Assembly (NCBI GenBank): GCA_033182465.1
Contig: CP137325.1
Span: forward strand, 1,116,001-1,180,000
From: Sanghuangporus weigelae
Lineage: Eukaryota > Basidiomycota > Agaricomycetes > Hymenochaetales > Hymenochaetaceae
Reading direction: 5' to 3'
Length of the DNA stretch: 64,000 bases
Part shown: positions 46,854 through 57,745 of the stretch, in pieces
Numbering within the stretch: position 1 is the stretch's first letter
How the letters are laid out: each line of letters starts with the position of its first letter
The notes under the pieces: model-generated
Databases searched by the model: none
What the model saw: the letters and a program-made list of their open reading frames with translations, nothing else
What the model was told of the DNA's origin: nothing
Position numbers and translations under genes: made by a program

Positions 46854-49131
46854 GCACTCCTAAGCAGTTTCGGGCGGATTCGGCTCTCACCGCCTGCAGT
46901 AGGTAGGTCCGTTAAGGCGTCTTAAGATATTCGTGAGAATGAACCACCAGCGATCCTGAGAACATACTCGACCCACAAGAATGACCTCTGACCCACAAAC
47001 ACGCTCGCTATCCGCAGAATCAGGTTTAAAAAAGTCTAAGGGAGATCGGAAATACATACGACGCAGTATCTGCGTCGCCGCAGACTCAAATCTACGATAC
47101 CACCCGGAACCTGTTCCCTGTAGTCAGATCTTGCTAGTGCGACAACTGGCACATTTCCAGGACAATTTAGAATCAGAGACTCGTCCGGAAGACATATTGA
47201 AAATCCCCTCACCGATTGGACTGAGTGATTTTGAAATAATCGGCGAATGGGCAGCGACTCCGTGGTCGTACTTCCCCAGGATGACTGTCCTGGTACTATG
47301 CGATTCTTGAACGGAAGTCCGAGACTTACAAGACTAAAGAGATACGAGCAGACGTTGTGTTTAACGTTGCGAGTTGCTTAGAGTGATTGAGATGAGGGGG
47401 AAAGACATGAAGGAAAGAGAGAGAGAGAGGGCACCACGACAGACGGAAGGACTAGTACTGGCTGGATTAAGGCAAAGGGGGATCTGGAATACCGGCATCT
47501 ATTCATTAGATGTTAACTTCCTAATCTAGACCAGATTATTATCTCAAGCCGATATGCCGATCAGGAAGTTGCCGCATTGGGCAGTCGGACAGCTCACCAT
47601 TACTCACTCCACTCGCTCGCGTCTCGGCTAGGACAGTTCGATTTTGTTTCTGCGCTTGTGACCTTAACTCTTGTTGACTTGAATGACTGCTGCATGCATG
47701 TCTACAAATGCTCAATCAAGCATGTATATCCTGGAATATCCCCTTTCTGAACCCCATTTTTTTTCGACCAACCATGAGGTCGTGGAGAAACTCTCTCAGA
47801 CTCTCATGATCATGATCTTTGGAGCCCGCGCCTTTTTGTCTTCCCAGCCTCGGCGACGTCATCCTGCCCTACAATAAGGAAGACAAAGTGCTCTTTGCGA
47901 AGCACTGAAACGCTATCCAAAGAGCGCTCGTACTAGTAGGAGAATTTTAGTCAAACTTCAGCCTGTATTCGGTTCTTACGCAAAGCTGGAGCATTTCGGG
48001 GTGCTTGTCGTGATAAATTTATAATTATCGCTACATGTCCCTGCACTCTGTCAAGACACCGATCAGAGTACTTCGCGACCAGGGATCAAGAAAAACATAA
48101 AATATTCCGTGATAAATGGAGTGGACTAAGGGGATTAATATTAATATTGATAGCATGAGGTAAATCTAATCGCGATTTCAAATCATGAATAAGTTCCTAG
48201 TTTTCCATTGCAAATAATATTTGCCCCGGATTTCATTCGACTCCAGACCCGATTTGGATAATTTCATAGAATAAGTATATCACGCAACACATTACAGCGT
48301 GTTCAGAAAACCTTGACAGTGTCAACTTTTCATATATATTTTTTGCTCAGGGTCCTGCCTTATGGGAAAACCTCGGCTGCCCATTTTTGTGTGCAGTTAG
48401 TTATGCTATTACACTTCCCACCACAGCTTATCATCCCTCTTGCAATACTGGCAGAGACAAGCATTGCAAGCCATGTTGGTATTAAGTAGGTCATGCACTG
48501 TGCAGGACACAGAGTTCCCAGTCTGAATTGTATTATATTGTGTCTCTTAAACATAGTAGATAGTGTCGATCACTCGGGTTCACGTGGAAGTTGTGAGTGA
48601 GTGTGCGGCTTTCCCAAACCGGACAGCCGAGGCTAAGCGAAAAAAATATATGAAAAGTTGACACTGTCAAGGTTTTCTGAACACGCTGTAATATTCGTCG
48701 GATACTCCTACCAACATTTGCGCATATTGCTGCTTGCAAATAGTGCCGATAGTTGTTGTATTTTCTCCGAGGGCTGAACATTGAAATGCTAAACAGCATG
48801 TAATATTACTGTAAGTGAAGGTAAATTTATTGCCAATATTAATGACAATTTGAATCCAATATTCAAGTAATGTGCTGAGAGAGTGCGTGTGGCTCGGGCA
48901 CGGTGTGGCCCGGGAGGATGCTAATTCAGAACTTCCTCTTCGAGGTCGTGAGAAATGTACTCCTAATTCGAATACGTAGCGGACTCACAGCGCCTCAGGC
49001 CACACAGCGTTGCAGTTTCTCGCAAACAGCCATCAACGACCTCGACGCAGGTTCAGCAAGTACAGTCGACTGGCACTATACCCATCAGCTATTCTATGAG
49101 CTGAACTTGGCCTCGTTTGCCTTCCGCAGGA
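46854..49131. other. long intergenic region containing one MITE
   Basis: 2.3 kb. It holds the MITE at 48295-48688 and a short GA run near 47418. An open frame of 109 codons at 46981-47310 has no recognisable features. The last 200 bp before 49132 should contain the TFIIE-alpha promoter. Nothing else was seen. Confidence 0.5.
48295..48688. mobile_element. 394 bp MITE of Tc1/mariner type
   Basis: Terminal inverted repeats of about 50 bp begin CAGCGTGTTCAGAAAACCTT and are flanked by TA on both sides (48293-48294 and 48689-48690). A second, imperfect inverted match (CCTCGGCTG against CAGCCGAGG) lies just inside. There is no coding capacity, so it depends on a transposase supplied elsewhere. Confidence 0.88.
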
Positions 49132-51107
49132 ATGGCCACAAAAGAGGAACAGGAAACCCTACGTCTGCTGGTCCAGTACGTCTCACGCGCGTTCTACGAG
49201 CCCAAATTCGTCATCATCATGGACCAGCTCGCACGGCATCCTGTGTGAGTAGTCATCTTCGTACAAGCAGATGTGCTTGTACTTGCTTTAGAGCACTCTG
49301 AAATGCTACAGGTACGTGTTTGTAGCTTGAAGGACGATGATCTGGCCGGGAGGATTGGCCTCCAGGCCAAAGAGCTCAACAAGCTCATGGCGGTCTTGTT
49401 GAATGATCGGCTTGTCCAAGTGTACGTCGCCTAGGTGGCTGGGTCATACAACTACGTGGCTTATTGGGCTGCTCTTGTTCAGACATAGACAAAACGAGCT
49501 AAAAGAAGGCGCTCAACGGTCTATCGGGAAACAGTACTATTTCATCGACTACCGACACTTCTGCAACGTCGTCAAGTGGCGCGTAGCAGAGATGCGACGT
49601 CTCATTGACTCAACGCTCCGCAACGTACGTCTAGAACCCTCCACCCTTTCGTGGCTGTTATCTAACCTTGAATCTAGGAGCTCGATAATAAGGGCTACAT
49701 CTGCCCAAACTGCAAAGCGACTTTCCAACCTCTCGAAGTGGATAGACTCATGGACTATGCGAGGGGTGCATTCCTCTGTGATCAATGTACTACCTCGCCA
49801 GGGGGACCATACGAGCTCGTACCAAACGAAGACGAAGAATCCGTGCGAGGAAGTAAAGACCGCATGGAGCGCTTCAACTACCAAACCAAGTTCATCCGTG
49901 AAGGTCTACGAAAGAGCGAACAAATGACCCTCCCGGCGTTCGACGTGGCGATTTGGGTCAAGAATAACGTTGTGGATCCTGAGAGGCAGAAGCAAGCTGC
50001 GAATGGTGGACTGAAGATCGCTGGAGCGGATGGGAAGAAGGAGGATGCGGGTATCAGTGTGATGTTGTCTGTGGACAAGGACGAAGCGACTCGAAGACAT
50101 GAGAGGGAGGTGGAAGCGGATGCGAAGAGGCAGCAGAATATCATGCCGTCGTGGCATTTGAAGAGTACAATTTCGAATGATCTCACCGCTTTGGGTGTGC
50201 AAGCGGCGCATCAGCAGACGAACGGGAAGTTGACTGGAAATGAAGCTATCCTTTCGAGTCTTGGGAAGGCTCCGACTTCTAATGGCGACGTCCTCCGCGG
50301 TCTGGGAAAGATCAAGTCTTCGCAGCCGAAGGCTGAACCTACTCAGGCCAGTCCTGTTGAAGATGTCAAACCGGTTATAGACCACAATGCAGACTGTAAG
50401 TGGCATTCATTCCTCCCCATACCCTCAAGTAAAATGAAATTAAATAATACTAATAAATGACAGTCTACGAGCAATACTACGCCTCTCTCGAAGCAGCGTC
50501 ACAAGCCCAATCCGCCTCCCAAACACCACAAATGCCCTCTTTCTCAGCAGACTTCCCGGAACTCGAGCAAGAAGAAACAAAACCCAACATCGACGCACTC
50601 AACAACTCTTCCTCCTCTTCCCACTCGCTCTTCGCAACGGGGCACCAACGAAAACGTTCACGATCGATCGACGAGGACAGCGATCGCGGCAACAAAGTTA
50701 TGCGTTCCAACTTAGGGACGCCGGTGTTTTCGCAGAACGCGAGTATCAGCGGAATGTCGAGCACCGTCAACAGCCCTGCGCCATTTTCGCCTTCTTATTC
50801 CGAAACTGGAACGATCCCGCCTCCGTCTGTTTTGGACGGAGATACTAGTGCCGAATTGGGGACGGAAGGCAATAGTAGCAGTGGACAGGCCTTCGAGGAT
50901 GAACCTACTGTTATGGGTAAGCTGTTCTTTCTTTGTCATCTCACAAACTACTGTTTCGCGAGGACTGACGGGTAACTCTTTTTTCCCGCTGCAGTTGGAG
51001 GCCAGCCGATGCCGTTCTCGCAAGTGACGCAGGAGATCGCAGATGAGAAGATGACTCCGGAAGAATATACGGCGTGGTATGAGTTGCTTATGGCGCAGCA
51101 GCAATAA
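49132..51107 (+). CDS. TFA1: transcription initiation factor TFIIE, alpha subunit
   Basis: A 544-residue general transcription factor that recruits and stimulates TFIIH at RNA polymerase II promoters. Exons are 49132-49244, 49326-49421, 49483-49624, 49678-50395, 50464-50916 and 50995-51107. The N-terminal winged helix (about 1-110) contains LAGRIGLQAKELNKLMAVL and YYFIDYRHFCNVVKWR. The zinc ribbon is CPNC (C126, C129) and CDQC (C151, C154). A long helical and disordered middle follows, ending in a conserved acidic/helical tail (MTPEEYTAWYELLMAQQQ). Each intron is 49-81 bp. The gene converges on the GT25 gene with a 303 bp gap in which nothing else was recognised. Confidence 0.93.
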
Positions 51108-51410
51108 CAGTCCTCCTCTCCGCCTTCTATCGCCTAACCACTGTTCCTCAAATTTGACCCACTCTTGATGCACGCGCTCGTCGTTTCTTCCAAAAAATGT
51201 ATCCTTGCTAGTTGGCCTTCCTTTTTCAATAATTATTGTTTTATTCCGGGGCCTTCTCACGTCATGTAGATTATTATCAATACAATATTTTTTGTGGACT
51301 TTTTCCCGATGCGATCCTACAGGCCTGTACAAGCAATCACGGCTGCTACTGTTATGATCCATTTTTGTAAAGAGTACATGTATTACATAGCGAACGAAGA
51401 GACGGCGCGA

Positions 51411-52838
51411 CTAATTGTCAATATTGCCCTTCCATATATGCTCAAGAGCACTATCCACCAACGAATCTCTCCACCTGCTCCCCTTCTCCTTCTGCTCTCC
51501 ACTCACCCAGATATCCGAATCCCCGTCGTCGTCCATACCCAAGTAATTACACCTCGTCACATTCTTCTGCTCACCCTTTTCGCTCCCCTCGTGTCCAAGC
51601 GAGTCATCAATATTAACAGGAGGACATCGTCGCTGCACCACGATGCTCGGTGCAACGCTATAGCTTCGAATTCTCCCTGTCCAAATAAGATGCGCGATTG
51701 CCTGATCGAGAGCTCGAGAGAACGCGAAGGGTGGATATGTGAGATGCATGAGGAGTTTCCGAGCGCCGAGGGGAGAGAGGACGTAGCCGTGTGTGCATTT
51801 GGGCTTGTACGAGGGGTGGAGGGCCGATGAGGTTGTTATGGGAGGGTTTGTTGATTCGTTCGACCAGCAGTGGCCTTTGCACATGGGACATAGGACAACA
51901 GCATCCAATGTTTCACGGTCAGCGAGAAGCTTGTCTTTGGGTAATGTTCATTTGCAAGGGAACGTACCGAGCATGACGATATCCCAATCCCTAGGAAGGT
52001 CCCTCCACATCCTCACGACTCGCTCCTTCAAGTCCCACTCAACATCAACATCATCTTCAAACACGACGGCCACACCCTCCCGCCCGTCCCAGGAGTTCTG
52101 TCTAATGTGGGACGTACGTTTGACAATCTCAGCCATAAGTCTGATGTGGGAATACCAGCACGCGATCATCCCTCTTGATAGTCTCATGTGGAACGGGATG
52201 GACGACGAGTTCGAGTATGTCGGGATGATGTTGTCTCCCGTGGCACAGACTAGCTGATCGATGCTTGCGTTTCTGAATCTTAGAGCACCATAGCTATGAT
52301 GCTCCACTCCTACAGATTCCAGATGAACATCCTCAAGAGTATCAGGCCAAGAGAACACCGGTGTTGTCGATGGCACGGATGATTCTGAGTCCGTACGTTG
52401 ATTCGCTACCGAGTGCATGATAACATCAACGAGATCGTCTTCCTTTTCTAGAGCATCAAAATAAACCCAATCAAGATCGAGAGCGCCTTTCAGCGAGTCC
52501 ATGATTCTTCTCCTATCTGTTCTCCTAGCAAGAGAAACAACGTAAATCGAGGTGGCTATGCTCAGCGTTCTTGCATATTCTGCATCCTTTGGTAAACCAG
52601 AGATATGTGAAGTGAAAGCATGCGATGTAGAGCTCGAACAGCCTTCTGGGAAAAGGGAATTTTGAAAAGGCATTAAACAGACGCGAGATCTGACCAGACT
52701 TCGAGGCATAAGCAACACGGCAAATACAAGAAGCAGGATAACAGCGAAAAGCAGAGCCAGTAGAGTAGCAAGAATTCTTGAAGTCAACATCGTCGAATTT
52801 GAAGTAGATCTAAGAAGGAATGGCATATCCAAGAGCAA
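51411..52838 (-). CDS. glycosyltransferase family 25-like type II membrane protein
   Basis: A 444-residue protein from two exons, 52838-51968 and 51874-51411. An N-terminal anchor (ILATLLALLFAVILLLVFAV) points to a Golgi or ER type II membrane enzyme. The GT25 features are IYVVSLARRTDRRRIM near the start of the domain, LSRGMIACWYSHIRLM, the nucleotide-sugar/metal motif VVFEDDVDVEWD, and DWDIVMLG at the exon border. The second exon continues with GHCWSNES and TYPPFAFSRALDQAIAHLI. GT25 enzymes usually transfer galactose or glucose to proteins or glycans; the acceptor here is unknown. The first ATG was used, but a later ATG (codon 17), just ahead of the hydrophobic helix, is possible. Confidence 0.82.
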
Positions 52839-53078
52839 AGAGATAGTGATGGAGAGAAATGGCGAACCACTGACTCGCTACACCCTCGGCTAAAATCAAC
52901 TGGTGCCAAACAACGACAAACACGGATCCAAACGCTAAGTACCAGGCTCAAAATTCAGCGTGAGTTCCTTGCAAAATCCAGAAAGGACCGAGCCGTCTTT
53001 CGGATCCGCAATTTATTATTTAACTGAAAGTCTCTCAAGATACAAGTACATTTCAAGTTAATTATGTAGAATTAAGCC

Positions 53079-54415
53079 CTAAAGAGGCTCAATAGGTGGC
53101 ACAGGACCAAGAGGAACAATACGATTCGGATTGAGCTGATATACCCCGTAAGTTGATATCTCGGTTCGGAAAAACGAAGTGCTCACGGTCTTCATGGAGT
53201 AATATCCTGCCTTAATGTGTACAAAGTTCGTCGTCGAGTTGAAAGCAGGATTATTCCAATATAGCTGCCTTAACCACCTAATTAACATGTCGTGTATTAG
53301 CACGAGAGCTACTCATAAGGAATCGCACTCACTTATGAATGTTCGGATATCCGCTTCGAATTGTGCGGAAGTTGCACTTGAAGTGACCATGGTACGCAAC
53401 ATCAAAACGTACGATGGTAACATAGAGCCGAACGTCTGCCTCAGTCAGCTGATTGCCAACGAGGTAGTCTTTCCCTTCCAATATTTTCTCGACCCGATCC
53501 AGCGATTCAAAGACCAGTCTCACTGCCTTCTCGTACGCTTCTTGCGTCCCCGCGAAGCCTGATCTATAGACTCCGTCTATGTGAATCCGTATCAGCGAGC
53601 CACTCCAATGCATACACGTAGACGTGGACAAGCTCACTGTTGATTCCATCATAGACCCATTCGTTGATGCCATCTATTTCCGCACGTAGCCTCTCTGGAT
53701 AAATGTCAATGGCGGCCTTTTCGGGTGGCAAGAATTCGTTGAAGGCCGTGTTGAGAATACGAATGATTTCCGAGGATTCGTTGTTTACGATCGTGTTCAA
53801 TTTTTTATCCCAGAGAACAGGAACGGTGTATCTAGGCGGTGTGAGAAAAATACTGCTAGAGTAAACAAAAAAGACTCACCTGTCCTTGTAGTCGGGATTT
53901 GCTTTGAGGTATATATCCTTGATATGATCAGCATTGTTCAGCGTATCTTTCTCAGCTCCGGGGAACGGATCAATATTAGCAAACGGCCAGCCATCCTCAT
54001 CCATGCGTGGAGCGGTGATTGTCGCCGCTAAAGAAAAAGAAAGTTCAGTGAGAGAATGAAAAGGCGCAAAATAACTTTTCTTACAGACGATATCCTCAAG
54101 TCCTTTCAATTTACGGACGATTAGAGTCCTGTTAGCCCAGGCTGCGACACGATCTAGAAGTCTGGTCGACTATATTTCACAAAATAAGCCACATACGACA
54201 GATATAAGCCGCATAGATATGATAACGTCCTGAAGACCTGAGTAAGCTTTGCGCGGAAAGTAAAAGCCACATCGCATACCGGGCTCCGGTTCAAACTTGC
54301 CTCCCCTTTTAATCGTATCACGGAACGAAGAGACTTGTCGCTTAAAAGAGCCATCTTTCTCCCTCGGAAGATTGTTGAAGTTGGCCTGATCACCTTCGCC
54401 TTGAGCGCTAGACAT
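53079..54415 (-). CDS. glutathionyl-hydroquinone reductase, second paralogue
   Basis: A 319-residue enzyme of the same family as the gene at 43103-44562. It has eight exons: 54415-54280, 54229-54197, 54141-54085, 54027-53880, 53831-53638, 53576-53333, 53277-53187 and 53135-53079. The catalytic cysteine is C56 in YAAYICPWANRT. GWPFANIDPFPGAEKDT, TVPVLWDKK, LVGNQLTEADVRLY and RIVPLGPVPPIEPL follow. One intron (between exons 4 and 5) is not present in the other copy, so the two split some time ago. The third exon uses a downstream acceptor; the nearer AG would destroy the CPW motif. Cytosolic quinone detoxification is the expected role. Confidence 0.92.
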
Positions 54416-55104
54416 CTGACGTCCCAAGCTGAGGTCGTGTAAGAGCAAGCTGGATTGTTCAAGTTGGGTACATGAACGCGCCGGAAGTTACATTTATAGT
54501 TGTGAACTTGAGTAATCAGAAGCACTTATGGCGTATGGCGAAATCGCATTATTCATCATATTACATAAACCGCTCACCGACTCGGAAGCATTACTACTCG
54601 AACCTCATCCCCTGACTCGGGGACGGGATGTCGGTTAATACGCATTGTCGTATAGAAATAGGCATCTGTGCTTCCTGACGTGTTGCAAGACCATTTTCCG
54701 AGCTGTGAAGTTGTAGTCTAGGAAGTACTAGCGTTTACCTTTGGTTCAAGAGCGCGTAGCAGTCTTGAATTGCTTGTCAGATGCTTTGATGCTAGAGGTG
54801 GTGAACGGGATACTTCTGCTTGCAATGGTCCTGATCTCTATCGTATTAACTAATTTTAATAAGGAAATGCTACCCGTTTGTTTAGACTAGGAGGAGCGTG
54901 TGGTCATGACGGAAAGAGCGAGAGAATGGGCAAGTTTACTTATTTTAAAGATGTCCGTCGTATCATAGAAAACGAGGGCGCAATCGGAGGAAATCGAACA
55001 GAAGACGGGGATGTCCCCGTCTCTGGGAGGATAATGCATGAAGAAAGAAGAAGAAGGGGAAGGTCATGCACCTATCCCAGAGTGCTTATTTGGAACCTAG
55101 GTTC
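54416..55104. other. intergenic, no gene recognised
   Basis: Upstream region of the second glutathione transferase and 3' side of the RTA1 gene. Short open frames show no family resemblance. Confidence 0.5.
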
Positions 55105-56300
55105 CTATACGCGGTAGGCACCAGTCGTGCTCATTTGCACCGCAGGCTCTTGAGCACTGGCCTTCGCTATGAGACTTCCAGGCCAGAAGATAGCGTAAAT
55201 GGTGATGGCACAGGCCAATGGGAGTACATCGAGAGCGTAGAAATATTCTGAAGTCAGACAGCAATTCGTCAGTGATGCACGAAGGCTTGAATTCACATGT
55301 GAACATACTCTCGTGGGTCGCAAGTTCACCATCGTTGCCTTGACCGAGCTCAGCCAATCTGTAAATGGTCCGAATCTATAACGACAGAAAGACATCAGAA
55401 TAAAGACAAGTCCAAGGTATTAAAACGCGACTCACCACGATGGCCAGTGACGATGCATACAAGACGTATAAGAGAAGCCATGGGAAGTTAGATCGGTCAA
55501 ACTTCAGGTCGTTTCGGAAGACCATTTGCGAGTGAACAAGGAAGGTGATAAAAACACCATATACAAGGGCCGAAACGATGACGCCGGCTAAGAAGAGGAT
55601 ACGGCCAGTACTTTGATTGTCAGGCGTTGCGCGTAGACCGGCTCCGGCTCCCTGTATCCGGATCAGTAAACGAACCTAGATTCGCGGCTTCGTGAACAAC
55701 TCACTTGGAGAACAAATGCGACGAGAGTAGACGCTGTTAGCCCCCAAAACGTGAGCTTAGCTGGGAGCAGGCTGTATCGATCCCGACCAGTCGCAAAGGT
55801 GTCCAAAATCTTCCTGTACACCGTGTAGTTGAAAATGAGGTAGCCGGCAGCCGGTGCGACGAGGAAGATTTGGCTTAGATAGTTGAGAGCTAAGGTATCC
55901 GGGGAATCTTTGACCATATAATACCGTAACGAGAAACCAGTAGCAAGGACTAAAAATGGCGATGATTTATAAGCTTTCTGAACGTCTTGCTCAGATGTTG
56001 TACTTACGACCAGCGGCGGTGGGTGCGAGCCAGCCCCAATAGCTCTTTCTTCGCCATATACGATAACCTATGATATTGAGTATAATGCCGTAGGCCGCTG
56101 CTGATGCAATAGCGAGGTCCTTATCAGGAAAGTAATCTGTATAGGCAAGCTATGAGCTAAGACGAGGGACCTTCGAAATGCGTCAGGAGACATACGGAAG
56201 GTCTCCAAAGGCCAATTGTGCGTCGCCGGGTCTAGTGGTGCAGGCGTGAGTATGGTATCGCGAAAGAAAGTGCCTTAGCTTGAAATATTATACCTGACAT
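55105..56300 (-). CDS. RTA1-like seven-helix membrane protein
   Basis: A 280-residue protein of the fungal RTA1 / lipid-translocating exporter-like family, linked in yeasts to resistance against toxic compounds and to sphingoid-base handling. Exons are 56300-56294, 56231-56196, 56136-56008, 55949-55705, 55651-55436, 55375-55309 and 55247-55105. Several hydrophobic segments are visible (IASAAAYGIILNIIG, QIFLVAPAAGYLIFN, LTASTLVAFVLQ, LAGVIVSALVYGVFITFLV, WLLLYVLYASSLAIV). The family signature is near the C terminus: IRTIYRLAELGQGNDGELAT and YFYALDVLPLACAITIYAIF. The first exon is only 7 bp. It should lie in the plasma membrane. The transported substrate is unknown. Confidence 0.87.
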
Positions 56301-57745
56301 TATGATGGTTGTTCTGACTTTGACTTATCTCTTTGGGAAGTCGAATATAAAGGACAGAGACGGGTACTTGGTTGGATACAACGGAATTTCTGCCTGTGTC
56401 TTTTATACATGAAGAAGACCCAAGAACTTTGCGCCATGAGTAAAAGCTCTTAGAAGCATTCGGCGTAAAGTTTACTAAAAAGTAGCACTTCCGGCTTTAC
56501 CATTTGCTGCGCACACGCACATTCGTAGGGTGGCGGGGCTCCGCCGATCGGAAGCGATCTTGCATAGGTTGCGCAGTCGATCGCAGTTGATCGCAACGAG
56601 GACAATCGACTCGGACTCGCCAACAAGGTCCATTGTAGAGTAGAGAAAAATCAATCAGAATGACGAGATTGTGCTAGCGTAAGCGCGGCCACGGGATGAA
56701 AATGGCCCGCAAGAAGCCTAAGTGGTAAACAACTTGACTCAGATCTAATGCAAAGCACCGAGATAAAAGAACAGAAACGAAAAAGATGCATGGTGTCTCA
56801 CTTACGAGGTACCGAAAGTCTTCCAGAGTGAGAGTCGCTTCATGACATTTTTCATGAACTGAACTATGAACAAAGACAGGTATGGAAGATCTGAGACATT
56901 TGAAAGAAGTCAAGGCTCACCGGTTCTCTTTTCCATCGCCTCCCTTTTCGGGGCAGTAAATCCTTGTGGCATAGCCTCCGATCACGTTGCTGTTCTCCTA
57001 TTTTAGCGCCTCTTCCATTCCCTTGAACCAGTTTAAACCAGACTAAGTATGTTAGTAGCATTGGATCAGAGGCGACAATTGATACTTAATCTCGAAATGT
57101 TCAATCGAGATAAAGAAGTTGACAATGGATGCACAGACTTCATCACCATTCTCGAATCAGCGCAAACACGAAGGTTCGGGAGAACGGTTAAGAGAAAAGA
57201 CTTGGCACGATATAAATCTTCACCATCTTGCGCACCACGCAGTCGCCATGCGTGTTACTTCGACTGCGCAACCTTACCGTTTGATGACAACCTCCCGCCG
57301 TTCGACGCCTCCATTCCCCAGTCAGCCTGATGACTCTGCGAGCATACAGTTTCACCCATTTCGGAGCCGTACTTCCGTAAGATGAAGGAGAATGGACTGA
57401 AACACAGGCGGCGCGACGGAGATTCAGACGTTCGATTGATTGCACAGCGTAGTCAGTCTCGATAGCCCCATATTCATCAATCCGCCGAATAGCTCCTATA
57501 ATCATCATTGAGTCTTTGAATCAATCTTGACGGAATGAAGTTCTCTCTTCGAGGAGCATGACATGCACAAGCAAAAAAAAGTTAATCGTAGACTTCTCGA
57601 GCGTCTGAAAAGAAAAACAGCATTTTCGACCGATGGGAATACGAAGAGAATCAATTGACTGAACGGAAATGGATCATCTTAGATGCAGAGATTTTACCAA
57701 GTGCCAAGCAATCTGTCGAGGCATCTTTTATACCGTAACGTCTTT
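56301..57745. other. intergenic, no gene supported
   Basis: 1.4 kb. A minus-strand stretch at about 56900-57040 looks faintly coding (basic, with GRGAKIGEQQRDRRL) but no complete gene could be built. A plus-strand open frame at 57119-57385 has no recognised features. Confidence 0.4.

Noticed and set aside
46981-47310. 109-codon plus-strand frame
   Set aside because: No recognisable features, no splice context and no homologue I can name.
56860-57060. Possible degenerate small zinc-finger/SERF-like gene on the minus strand
   Set aside because: A basic GRGAK-type start is suggestive, but the rest does not hold the Cys/His pattern and the frame cannot be followed.
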